From assembly GCF_024708915.1 (NCBI RefSeq), contig NZ_JANJXQ010000174.1, positions 1 through 11,224 of the forward strand: a stretch of DNA of 11,224 nt. Reading direction: 5' to 3'. The DNA is from Thiobacillus sp. (GTDB lineage: Bacteria > Pseudomonadota > Gammaproteobacteria > Burkholderiales > Thiobacillaceae). Below, in pieces: positions 1 to 6,337 of the stretch (within the stretch, counting starts at the first letter, position 1; every line of letters begins with the position of its first letter). A program made the position numbers and the translations under genes. The notes beneath the pieces were generated by a model. The model did not search any database, had not been told where the DNA came from, and was given only the letters and a program-made list of their open reading frames with translations.

Positions 1-1023
1 CGACCGTGAGGTCGGGCGATGCTATCAAGTGCCGCTTGGCTAATCTTCAACTTGTTGTTTCAATCCGCGCCCGACCGTGAGGTCGGGCGATGCACTGGAA
101 AAGTAACGGCCATCAACACGCCTGCAAGTTTCAATCCGCGCCCGACCGTGAGGTCGGGCGATGCGCGAAATGACATTGAAGCACTGATTCAGTTCATGGT
201 TTCAATCCGCGCCCGACCGTGAGGTCGGGCGATGCGTTGCGGTTGCAGGTGATGTTGCAATGATTTGCTGTTTCAATCCGCGCCCGACCGTGAGGTCGGG
301 CGATGCTCAACAAAACGGGAACATTGAAATGCGCACACTGGTTTCAATCCGCGCCCGACCGTGAGGTCGGGCGATGCCACACCTATCATCGTCATCATGC
401 AGCGGTTGCATGAGTTTCAATCCGCGCCCGACCGTGAGGTCGGGCGATGCGCGGGGTTCTCAAGGCTACGGTTGCGCCGCTGTCTGTTTCAATCCGCGCC
501 CGACCGTGAGGTCGGGCGATGCCCAACAACACCTTCATATCTTCCCCTGTTTTGTTGTTTCAATCCGCGCCCGACCGTGAGGTCGGGCGATGCTGCCAAC
601 ACTCAAACACTACAACCACAATGACGTGTTTCAATCCGCGCCCGACCGTGAGGTCGGGCGATGCGCCAACTACGTTACACCCCCTAATGTCCGCCACGAG
701 TTTCAATCCGCGCCCGACCGTGAGGTCGGGCGATGCATGATGATGGCCGCGCCGGGCTTCAGGCGGGTACGGTTTCAATCCGCGCCCGACCGTGAGGTCG
801 GGCGATGCTCCAGCGGGTAGATGCGGTGCTCACAGTCGATGCCGTTTCAATCCGCGCCCGACCGTGAGGTCGGGCGATGCAACTATGCCGAGAACTCCAA
901 CGACGGCGGCGCGGCGTTTCAATCCGCGCCCGACCGTGAGGTCGGGCGATGCCGGCGAACCGACTGCCGGCCGGGTGGTAGTAGTTGTTTCAATCCGCGC
1001 CCGACCGTGAGGTCGGGCGATGC
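1..1023 (-). CRISPR. Type I-C CRISPR array, 14 full repeats plus one cut repeat, 14 spacers
   Basis: Full 37-nt repeats start at 57, 128, 199, 270, 341, 414, 486, 557, 628, 700, 772, 844, 916 and 987, and the last 22 nt of another repeat occupy 1-22. All copies look identical. Spacers are 34-36 nt and all different. On the plus strand each repeat begins GTTTCAATCCGCGCCCGACC and ends GTGAGGTCGGGCGATGC. Read on the minus strand it ends GGATTGAAAC, the usual 3' end of type I-C repeats, so the array is transcribed right to left, in line with the cas genes. The minus-strand repeat has a 9-bp stem (CGCCCGACC / GGTCGGGCG, loop TCAC) followed by exactly 11 nt, CGGATTGAAAC. This is the 5' handle known to be left by Cas5c cleavage at the stem base. 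The newest spacer should be 953-986, next to the leader. The array runs off the left edge, so its oldest end and any terminal degenerate repeat are not visible. Confidence 0.98.
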
Positions 1024-1033
1024 ACCACACATG

Positions 1034-1046
1034 CAACCTGTTGATT
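1034..1046 (-). promoter_or_regulatory. IHF binding site in the leader
   Basis: The minus strand reads AATCAACAGGTTG, which fits the IHF consensus WATCAANNNNTTR at every defined position. It lies 11-23 bp upstream of the leader-repeat junction. In E. coli type I-E, IHF bends the leader near the first repeat so that Cas1-Cas2 integrates spacers there. The same role here is an inference from sequence and position. Confidence 0.7.
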
Positions 1047-1131
1047 GTTCTGCGCAGCGTTACAAGTTTCCGCGAACCCGCTTTGCGCCGCAATCTGGTG
1101 GCCATGTTTTGTGATGGTTAATTTCTTCAGG

Positions 1132-1144
1132 TTGTTAAAGAACA
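1132..1144 (-). promoter_or_regulatory. boxA antitermination element in the leader
   Basis: The minus strand reads TGTTCTTTAACAA, differing at one position from the E. coli rRNA boxA (TGCTCTTTAACAA). In transcripts boxA recruits NusB/NusE and shields long untranslated RNAs from Rho. Nus-dependent boxA antitermination has been described for enterobacterial CRISPR arrays. The element lies on the strand transcribed into the array, about 110 bp before the first repeat, which is the expected arrangement. Its function here is inferred. Confidence 0.7.
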
Positions 1145-1158
1145 AAGAGTTATCGCAT

Positions 1159-1200
1159 GCGCGAACTCGACGGGTTTGTGCCGTTGATGGGGGTTCGCGC
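1159..1200 (-). other. Inverted repeat downstream of cas2
   Basis: Perfect 8-bp arms, GCGCGAAC at 1159-1166 and GTTCGCGC at 1193-1200, enclose 26 nt that can form a small inner ACGG/CCGT helix. It begins one base after the cas2 stop codon, so a transcript leaving cas2 would fold here. No U-run follows directly, so it is not a standard intrinsic terminator. It may protect the cas mRNA 3' end or separate cas transcription from the array. Confidence 0.4.
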
Positions 1201-1201
1201 G

Positions 1202-1492
1202 TCATATCACCAAGGGGCCTTCAAAATCGACGGACCGGAAACAGCCGTGTTGTTTGACGCGGAGTTCTACCGGCTCGGTGATGCGGTAGAAGCGCAGATT
1301 GTCTTGTTTCGGATCTATTTCATCCAGTAGTTCGCGCTCAAGTTGTTCGAACTGCATTTCGTTGACGGTGCATTCGAAGACGGATTTCTGCACTCGCTGG
1401 CCGACGCGCTCGCAGGCTTTGGCGACGCGTCGCAGGCGTTTGCGGCCGGCGGCGGTTTCGGTGGAGACGTCGTAGGTAACGATAATGAGCAT
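1202..1492 (-). CDS. cas2: Cas2, CRISPR adaptation endoribonuclease-fold protein
   Basis: This 96-residue protein has the usual Cas2 length. It opens with [11 protein letters not shown], the first beta strand of the ferredoxin-like fold with the conserved Asp (D8). A basic helix follows ([26 protein letters not shown]), then a long linker helix and the RFYRI strand. In type I systems Cas2 is a dimer bridging two Cas1 dimers in the spacer-integration complex; its own nuclease activity is generally not needed for adaptation. The ATG lies 3 bp after the cas1 stop. No strong Shine-Dalgarno is visible, so translation is probably coupled to cas1. It is the last cas gene before the leader. Identification is secure from sequence and context. 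Confidence 0.97.
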   Translation of the reverse strand: MLIIVTYDVSTETAAGRKRLRRVAKACERVGQRVQKSVFECTVNEMQFEQLERELLDEIDPKQDNLRFYRITEPVELRVKQHGCFRSVDFEGPLVI

Positions 1493-1495
1493 GGC

Positions 1496-2530
1496 CTATT
1501 TCGTCAGATAGGGTAGGTAGCTTTCCATTTCGCCGCGCAGGGTGCGCGCAATAAATCGCGCCTGAACGAAGGGCAGGAGCGCAAGCGGCAGTTTGGTTTC
1601 GGTGAGCGGGTGGGTGAGTTCTTCCTGCTTGCGCTCCTGCCAGGCGGCGACGACGGTACGGCGGCCACGGTCGTTGAGCATGACTGCGCCGCCTTCGCGC
1701 AGATCAAAATCGCCGGCACTGATTTGGCCGCGATTGATGAGGGTGAGGGCGAGGCGGTCGCACAGAACGGCGCGGAATTCTTCCTGGAGATCAAGCGCAA
1801 GTGCGGCGCGGCCGGGACGCACGGCATGCAGAAATCCGAGTTGCGGGTCGAGGCCGGAGGCTTCCAGTGCGGAACGACAGTCGTTCATGAGCATGGCGTA
1901 GAGAAAGGAAATCAGCGCGTTGAAGCGGTCGAGCGGTGGCCGGCGGGTGCGGCCGTTAAGCTGGAAATGTTCGCGTGCAGCGGTTTTTACGATGAGGTTG
2001 ACCGCGGCAAAGTAGCCGCGCGCGGCTTCGCCTTCGACACCGCGCAGTTCGTCCAGAGTGGTCGCGACAGCGGCGGCGCGCAGCGAGGCGGCCAGGTTGT
2101 CGGTGGCGCGGGTGATCTGTGCCGCCTCTTGTTCGTTCGACGCCTCACGCGCGCCGCGCTGCAACACGCTGCGGCTGTTCTTGAGCTTGCCGGCAACGAC
2201 GGCGCGGGCTAGTTCGATGTTGAAGGCCGTATCGTCTGCCTGCCGGTGCTGGGCCTGGCGCAACAGGATGTTGCCGGAAACCGGACCTTCGAGCCGGGCC
2301 TTGAAACGGCCATGGTCGTCCAGCAACACCAGGGACTTTCCTTCGTCGGCCAGGCGATGCATCAGTGCAGGCGATACCATGACGTTGCCAAAACACACCA
2401 GCCCGCCCAGATGATGAAGCGGCACCTGGAGTTTCTTTTCGTGTTCCACGTCGATACGCACGGTGGCGTTTTCAAGATGGGCATACGCCAGCGGGGTCAT
2501 GACGTAGAGTGTGTTCTGGATGGTATGCAA
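1496..2530 (-). CDS. cas1: Cas1, CRISPR spacer integrase (type I-C)
   Basis: Cas1 is the metal-dependent integrase that joins prespacers into the array at the leader end. The 344-residue product has the N-terminal beta domain with the I-C style opening NTLYVMTPLAYAHLE and the helical catalytic domain. Likely metal ligands are E166 (in RGVEGEAARGYF), H235 (in GFLHAVRPGR) and the acidic pair D247/E250 (in ALDLQEEFR), so the active site looks intact. The start is a TTG, two bases after the first base of the cas4 stop codon, with GGAGG six bases upstream; the next in-frame ATG (residue 11) would remove the conserved first strand. Tight spacing with cas4 and cas2 indicates one translation unit. 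In related I-C systems Cas4 binds Cas1 to select PAM-bearing prespacers. Confidence 0.97.
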   Translation of the reverse strand: MHTIQNTLYVMTPLAYAHLENATVRIDVEHEKKLQVPLHHLGGLVCFGNVMVSPALMHRLADEGKSLVLLDDHGRFKARLEGPVSGNILLRQAQHRQADDTAFNIELARAVVAGKLKNSRSVLQRGAREASNEQEAAQITRATDNLAASLRAAAVATTLDELRGVEGEAARGYFAAVNLIVKTAAREHFQLNGRTRRPPLDRFNALISFLYAMLMNDCRSALEASGLDPQLGFLHAVRPGRAALALDLQEEFRAVLCDRLALTLINRGQISAGDFDLREGGAVMLNDRGRRTVVAAWQERKQEELTHPLTETKLPLALLPFVQARFIARTLRGEMESYLPYLTK

Positions 2531-2531
2531 C

Positions 2532-3152
2532 TCATGCCTCCGGGTCGAACAGACGGTGCTGTTGTTGTCGCTGCCTGGTTCGGTCGGCGACGGCTTCAGG
2601 CTGGCAAATCTCTTTCAGGGAACATTCCCTGCATCGGGAATCGTTGACCGGCGGCGGCAACACACCCGAGACAAGCATTGCGCGGATTGCCTTCGCGGTA
2701 TCGATTACCCGTGCCCTCAACTCCGGCGTGATGACGACTTCCCGCCGCCGGTGACTGCTGGCGTGGAAGATCGCGCCTTTTGACACCGGGCGCCCGAGCA
2801 TGTCTTCCAGACACATCGCCTGCGCGGCGAGTTGAAGGTCGTCGTACAGTTTTTGCCGTTTCGCGCCGTGCTTGAATTCAACCGGGTATATGCTGCCATC
2901 CGGGTGGAATTCGACCAGATCGGCCTTGCCGATGAGGTTGAGGCGGTCGCTCCACAAGGGCAGCGCGCGCTCCACCCGCACGCCGGACTTGATCTCGTAG
3001 CCCGGCGTGTCGACCAGATGGTGCACCGCCTGCCCGCGCGCCGTGTGGATGTTGTCGGCAAAGGCCTGCTCCAGATGAATCAGCCCGCACTGGCGAGGGC
3101 AATAGGCCCAGTGCTGGAGCGCGGAAAGGGGGATTGGGTCTGTCTCGATCAC
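2532..3152 (-). CDS. cas4: Cas4, PAM-processing nuclease (RecB-like, iron-sulfur)
   Basis: Cas4 trims prespacers and helps Cas1-Cas2 choose and orient them by PAM. From the proposed GTG start the protein has 206 residues, normal for I-C Cas4. It begins IETDPIPLSALQHWAYCPRQC. Visible RecB-type residues are H44 or H45, D78 (IGKADLVEF), E92 and K94 (YPVEFKHG) and Q107 (LQLAAQA). Cysteines C18 and C22 near the N terminus and C174, C177 and C183 near the C terminus can hold the Fe-S cluster. The reading frame is open up to 3326, but that part overlaps the opposite-strand antitoxin gene and has no Cas4 similarity. A TTG at 3176 is an alternative start; neither start has a clear ribosome site. Usually cas4 follows cas7 directly, but here a toxin-antitoxin pair separates them, so cas4-cas1-cas2 may need its own promoter. 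A CATAAT at 3197-3192 is a weak -10 candidate. Confidence 0.93.
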   Translation of the reverse strand: MIETDPIPLSALQHWAYCPRQCGLIHLEQAFADNIHTARGQAVHHLVDTPGYEIKSGVRVERALPLWSDRLNLIGKADLVEFHPDGSIYPVEFKHGAKRQKLYDDLQLAAQAMCLEDMLGRPVSKGAIFHASSHRRREVVITPELRARVIDTAKAIRAMLVSGVLPPPVNDSRCRECSLKEICQPEAVADRTRQRQQQHRLFDPEA

Positions 3153-3172
3153 GGTGCTAACATGCAGACAGA
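3134..3172 (+). promoter_or_regulatory. Candidate promoter and operator of the toxin-antitoxin pair
   Basis: A possible sigma-70 promoter reads TTGGGT (3134-3139), 18 bp, then TAACAT (3158-3163) preceded by TGC, giving a start near 3170 and a leader of about 25 nt. A perfect inverted repeat, TCTGTCT (3139-3145) and AGACAGA (3166-3172), brackets the -10, as expected for an operator bound by a toxin-antitoxin complex. The site covers the cas4 start at 3152, so repression or transcription here could affect cas4. Promoter calls by eye are weak; the inverted repeat is exact. Confidence 0.45.
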
Positions 3173-3194
3173 TCAACGAATTGGGAGCGCAATT

Positions 3195-3455
3195 ATGGCC
3201 GCCACCCTTGCAGAAATAGAGGCCCAGGCGCTGCAACTCACGCCCCGCGAACGCGGCGAACTCGCGCATCGCCTGATCGAGAGCCTGGACGGCCCGGCAG
3301 AAGACACGCCCGAAGCCATCGCCCAAGCCTGGGACGAGGAAATTGCACGGCGCGTGGCGGATATGGAAGCCGGTCGTACCGAGTGGATTCCGGCCGAAGA
3401 CGTATTCAAGGAAATCGACGAAATCATCGAAACGGCGCGCAAGCGGTGCGCATAA
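3195..3455 (+). CDS. Antitoxin of a RelE/ParE-type module (addiction module component family)
   Basis: The 86-residue protein matches the pattern of the small addiction-module antitoxins of Pfam PF09720: an opening MAATLAEIEAQALQLTPRER, then GELAHRLIESLDGP, a stretch AWDEEIARRVADMEAGR and the ending WIPAEDVFKEIDEI. Such antitoxins bind the RelE/ParE-like toxin encoded next to them and are degraded by proteases. The ATG at 3195 is preceded by GGGAG at a 7-base distance. The longer open frame upstream (from 2832) is antisense to cas4 and is not believed. The stop overlaps the toxin start by 10 bp, so the two are translationally coupled. The pair runs opposite to the cas operon. The family is assigned from memory of its motifs. 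Confidence 0.88.
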   Translation: MAATLAEIEAQALQLTPRERGELAHRLIESLDGPAEDTPEAIAQAWDEEIARRVADMEAGRTEWIPAEDVFKEIDEIIETARKRCA

Positions 3456-3739
3456 GTTTCAATCCGCTTGCCCGCGCCGAACTTGTCGAAGGGGCGCACT
3501 GGTATGCCAATGAGGCCGGAGCGTTTCGGGCCGGCGATTTCAGGCAGGAAGTCCAGCGCAGTTTACGTCTGGCCATTGAGCATCCCGCACTGGCCTCGCC
3601 AGCAGTCAACAACACACGTCGTTTGCAGGTTCATCGTTTTCCCTATTCGGTGATTTACAGGGCAGAGGGCGACATGCTGCGGGTACTCGCGGTTGCACAC
3701 CACAGCCGCCGCCCGGGGTATTGGGCAGGGCGGCGGTAG
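3446..3739 (+). CDS. RelE/ParE-superfamily toxin
   Basis: The 97-residue product from a GTG start has the hallmarks of PF05016 toxins: the opening ISFNPLARAELVEGAHWYANEA, the central F-R-EV helix, RRLQVHRFPYSVIYRA and the ending VLAVAHHSRRPGYWAGR, where the HFPY-like strand and RPGYW tail are typical. Members either cut mRNA on the ribosome (RelE-like) or poison gyrase (ParE-like); the sequence alone does not decide which. The start lies inside the last codons of the antitoxin gene (10-bp overlap), a common arrangement. The stop is 4 bp from the cas7 stop on the opposite strand, so the insertion fits tightly. The frame stays open upstream to 3383, but that part has no family similarity. Bases 3456-3467 match the first 12 bases of the CRISPR repeat. 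Confidence 0.88.
   Translation: MRISFNPLARAELVEGAHWYANEAGAFRAGDFRQEVQRSLRLAIEHPALASPAVNNTRRLQVHRFPYSVIYRAEGDMLRVLAVAHHSRRPGYWAGRR
3456..3500 (-). repeat. CRISPR-repeat-like handle and hairpin inside the toxin gene
   Basis: Bases 3456-3467 read GTTTCAATCCGC, identical to the first 12 bases of the CRISPR repeat. On the minus strand this gives GCGGATTGAAAC, the crRNA handle. Upstream on the same strand lies a possible hairpin with outer GCGCC/GGCGC and inner CTT/AAG pairs, separated from the handle by six bases. The rest of the repeat is not conserved. The segment also encodes the SFNPLAR part of the toxin, so a chance match is possible. Confidence 0.3.
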
Positions 3740-3743
3740 CACC

Positions 3744-4619
3744 TCAAGCTTTGCGCAGCAGCGACACACCCACAGGCAGGGCGGCCTCGTTTACCGTCAC
3801 TTCGTAGTCAGAGAAGCTGCGCGGTACATCGACCTTACGTTCGGCCTTGATGCGATCAAATAGCGCATGGGCCGGGGCGTTGCCCAGTTCTGAATCGTGC
3901 TTGAAGACATACAGCCCGCGTGTCGCCATTTCGCCGCGCGCGGCGGAACGGTCATGTTCAAACATTTGCGCGAGCGCCTGCCACAGCAGTTCAAGATCGT
4001 CTTCAGAAAAGCCGGTTTGTTTGGCCAGGAAACTGGAAACGAAGCCGTGTGCAGCGTAAAGCCCGTAAGGCACGGTGTGCTTGCGGCCCATGGTGCGGTT
4101 GTCGCCGTCCTGTTTTTCCGCTTCGGCTTCGGTCGCCACTGCCATGCGGGTGATCGAATGTTCCTGCGCGATGATCGGATCGACTGAACGCGCGAACGTC
4201 AGCTGCACTGGCCCGCGCACCTGGCCGCAGTTGACGCCGGTGGACATGACCGCGCCGAAGGTGCGCACATCGAAGAAGTTCTGACACATCCAGTCACGTG
4301 CCTCGCCAACAGCATCGCCGCCCTTGCGTTTCTTGTCGTCGCCTTTGAGTAAATCCGCTTTTCCGATGCCTACATAGGCACGCTCATGCGTCTTGTTGAG
4401 GATGGCTTTTTCTTTCACGTAAATCTCATAAGGCGGTTGCTCGCCTTTGACCAGTCCAACGAAGTTACGCACCTTGCGCTTGAGCGACACGTCAGTTACC
4501 AAACCGTGGCCTGTTTCGGCATCCAGCCGCGGCAGGTTGCCGGCGTCAGGATCGCCGTTAGGATTGCCGTCCTTTACATCAAACAGCAGCACGAAGTCGT
4601 AGCGGTTGGTCAGGCTCAT
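3744..4619 (-). CDS. cas7: Cas7 (Csd2), backbone subunit of the I-C complex
   Basis: Cas7 copies polymerise along the crRNA spacer and form the backbone of the type I-C surveillance complex. The 291-residue length is typical of Csd2. Family features include the opening [22 protein letters not shown] followed by [22 protein letters not shown], the segment [12 protein letters not shown] and [16 protein letters not shown], and [10 protein letters not shown]. The ATG overlaps the cas8c stop by 4 bp (ATGA), and GGAGG lies seven bases upstream. Its 3' end faces the toxin gene with a 4-bp gap. In ordinary I-C operons cas4 would begin here, so the break in the operon falls directly after this gene. 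Nothing looks truncated. Confidence 0.97.
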   Translation of the reverse strand: MSLTNRYDFVLLFDVKDGNPNGDPDAGNLPRLDAETGHGLVTDVSLKRKVRNFVGLVKGEQPPYEIYVKEKAILNKTHERAYVGIGKADLLKGDDKKRKGGDAVGEARDWMCQNFFDVRTFGAVMSTGVNCGQVRGPVQLTFARSVDPIIAQEHSITRMAVATEAEAEKQDGDNRTMGRKHTVPYGLYAAHGFVSSFLAKQTGFSEDDLELLWQALAQMFEHDRSAARGEMATRGLYVFKHDSELGNAPAHALFDRIKAERKVDVPRSFSDYEVTVNEAALPVGVSLLRKA

Positions 4620-4978
4620 TTGGATTCCTCCGGGGTGGATTTGGTGAAGAAGATTTGGCGCTGGTGATAGTAGCCGAGAGCGAATCGGCCTTGATCTTGT
4701 AGCGGGAGCTGGCGAGGAAAATCGGCCAAACCTTCCATGATTTCACCCAGCATTTTTTCCATTTGTGTCGCGCGGCCACGCGAGAGCTTAGCCATGTGGT
4801 GGTTTTTCAAACGCAGCAAAGTGGGAAAAACCGTAACCGGGATACTGGATGCTGCACCGTAATAGCGATCGCGGATGGTGGCATTGAGGCCAGGGCTGGC
4901 TTCTTCCTGAATTTTTTCCAGCACGGCGAACAGTCGTCCTAATCGGTATGCGGCGTTGATATTGGCAGGGTCGAGCAT
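4616..4978 (-). CDS. cas11c: Cas11c small subunit from an internal start within cas8c
   Basis: Type I-C systems are known to make the small subunit by translation starting inside cas8c. Here an in-frame ATG at 4978 (codon 454 of cas8c) is preceded by GGAG at 4991-4988, a 9-base gap. It would give a 120-residue protein beginning [20 protein letters not shown] and sharing the Cas8c C terminus, close to the size reported for Cas11c elsewhere. Another ATG five codons upstream (4993) has a poorer ribosome site. The start is predicted, not proven. Confidence 0.7.
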   Translation of the reverse strand: MLDPANINAAYRLGRLFAVLEKIQEEASPGLNATIRDRYYGAASSIPVTVFPTLLRLKNHHMAKLSRGRATQMEKMLGEIMEGLADFPRQLPLQDQGRFALGYYHQRQIFFTKSTPEESK

Positions 4979-6337
4979 GGGCAGGAACTCCATTTCTTGA
5001 GTTTTGCGGGAGCGAATCCAGCGGTTGAGACAGGCCTTGATGACGGCGGCACGGGCGTAACTGGGTTTTTGCTCGGCCCGGCAGCGCTGCACAGCCAGGT
5101 TGAGCAGGGTGGTCGGGTAGGGCAGGTCTTCGAGAATGGCGCGCATGACCTCGCCGCCGAGATTGGGCGGAATATTGTCGGCCTTATTGAGAAGCGCCAC
5201 GCCTGTGAGCAGGCGAAACAGCGACAAATGCTCGGGCTCGTGTGGTGCGTGAACCAGCGTGATGTCGTCGAAGTGCTGTTTGATGCGCCGGGCCAACTCC
5301 AGCGCGGTGGTGGTTTCCCAGAAACGGATACTGATCCGCGCTGCATTCGGCGCAAGTCCGAGCACGTGAAAGCGTGTGTCGATGCCGCCGACGGAAAACT
5401 GGCCTTTATCCACGGCGGCGTATAGTGCTTTGAGCGCGTCGATGTTGCGGTCGGGATCGTCCTTGGGTGGATCGCCGAACAAGTCGACGACTGCGCTTTC
5501 CAGCTCGTGCGGTTCGCTGGCCCAGAATACTGTCGAGGTGTCGCCCACTTGCATTCGCTGGCGCGAATCTCTTGCCAGCAGGTGGTTGAGCGCAGTGGTG
5601 TAGGCAAACACGGCAGCCATCCCCAACGGCGCGTTCGCACCCTGCGCCTTGCCGTAGGAATTGAAGGCGTCGAGGTTGAACGACACGATGTTCGCCCCCG
5701 AAGTCTGCGCCCCCCATACACCCTTGATCGCCGGATGCAGACGTTCGATGACGGCAGGCTGGCCGCTGACCAGGCATATGCCATCGGGTACTTTCTCGGA
5801 TTGTCCTGCTGTTGCCGCCACCACGGCGGGGCGCTGGCAGACCAGGCCCAAGTCGCCGTGCAGGCGAAAGCTCATGACTGGATTGCCTGCCTGGAGGTCG
5901 GCAAAGACGGGCAGATTGGCAAGCGTCTCGGGCTTGAACGATGCCAGAAAAGCCTGCACCGCGCGGATGCCGTCGTCCTCACGCACAGTCTCTGGCAGCG
6001 CTTCGATACGCGCCCGGAACGCGGTGTGCTGCTCGGCCACGCGCTCAGGTTTGCCGCGCGTATCCAGGCCCAGCACGTATTCGGTGGTGTCCCACAGCAG
6101 ATTCGCTGCTACACCGGAGGTTTTCTTTATTCCCTGCGGCACAAGAAAACGCTGGCCGATTTTTTTCTTGCCTTCGCCGCTGCGCGTGTCGGCCAGGTTG
6201 ACCAGCTTTCCGGCAACATCGATTTCAAGAATAAAGGGGATTTCCTTGTTCTCCAGGCCGGAGGCGGGCAAGCGGTTTTGCGGATCCGGGTCGGTTTGCT
6301 TGCGGCGGTAGTAGGCGTCGAGCGCTTGCAGAATCAT
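4616..6337 (-). CDS. cas8c: Cas8c (Csd1), large subunit of the I-C complex
   Basis: Cas8c is the large subunit that reads the PAM and starts target DNA unwinding. The 573-residue protein shows Csd1 features: the opening [13 protein letters not shown], the N-terminal [63 protein letters not shown] and, after about residue 454, the helical C-terminal region starting [20 protein letters not shown]. The start is well supported by GGAGG seven bases upstream. It overlaps cas5c by 4 bp and cas7 by 4 bp, so the three are translationally coupled. The C-terminal part probably also yields the separate small subunit Cas11c from an internal start. Length and motif order are normal. A 347-codon open frame on the opposite strand is a GC-rich shadow. 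Confidence 0.97.
   Translation of the reverse strand: MILQALDAYYRRKQTDPDPQNRLPASGLENKEIPFILEIDVAGKLVNLADTRSGEGKKKIGQRFLVPQGIKKTSGVAANLLWDTTEYVLGLDTRGKPERVAEQHTAFRARIEALPETVREDDGIRAVQAFLASFKPETLANLPVFADLQAGNPVMSFRLHGDLGLVCQRPAVVAATAGQSEKVPDGICLVSGQPAVIERLHPAIKGVWGAQTSGANIVSFNLDAFNSYGKAQGANAPLGMAAVFAYTTALNHLLARDSRQRMQVGDTSTVFWASEPHELESAVVDLFGDPPKDDPDRNIDALKALYAAVDKGQFSVGGIDTRFHVLGLAPNAARISIRFWETTTALELARRIKQHFDDITLVHAPHEPEHLSLFRLLTGVALLNKADNIPPNLGGEVMRAILEDLPYPTTLLNLAVQRCRAEQKPSYARAAVIKACLNRWIRSRKTQEMEFLPMLDPANINAAYRLGRLFAVLEKIQEEASPGLNATIRDRYYGAASSIPVTVFPTLLRLKNHHMAKLSRGRATQMEKMLGEIMEGLADFPRQLPLQDQGRFALGYYHQRQIFFTKSTPEESK

Larger units (their letters stand above)
1024..1201 (-). promoter_or_regulatory. 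CRISPR leader
   Basis: This 178-bp stretch between the cas2 stop and the first repeat is less GC-rich than the genes around it and has no convincing gene. It is on the leader side, because repeats and cas genes are both read on the minus strand. It carries a perfect IHF consensus next to the first repeat, a boxA-like element about 110 bp from the array and an inverted repeat just after cas2; these are listed separately. I could not settle on a promoter. A TGC-GATAAC extended -10-like sequence (minus strand, 1157-1149) would start transcription at about 1142, inside the boxA, which makes it doubtful. The array promoter may lie further upstream near cas2, or the array may be read from the cas operon. 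Confidence 0.85.

Noticed and set aside
19..1114. Open reading frames running through the CRISPR array on both strands, 67-97 codons
   Set aside because: They repeat the same translated repeat unit (such as FNPRPTVRSGDA or ASPDLTVGRGLK) and are products of the repeat, not genes.
1149..1157. TGC-GATAAC as the array promoter -10
   Set aside because: No matching -35 at normal spacing, and the start would fall at about 1142, inside the boxA, which must be transcribed to work.
1045..1205. Short open frames in the leader on both strands
   Set aside because: No ribosome site or recognisable features, and they cross leader elements or neighbouring genes.
1610..2212. 200-codon plus-strand open frame opposite cas1
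   Set aside because: Antisense to an intact Cas1 and without family similarity.
3153..3326. N-terminal extension of cas4 to an ATG at 3326
   Set aside because: It overlaps the antitoxin gene on the other strand and adds residues not found in Cas4; the conserved part begins right after the GTG at 3152.
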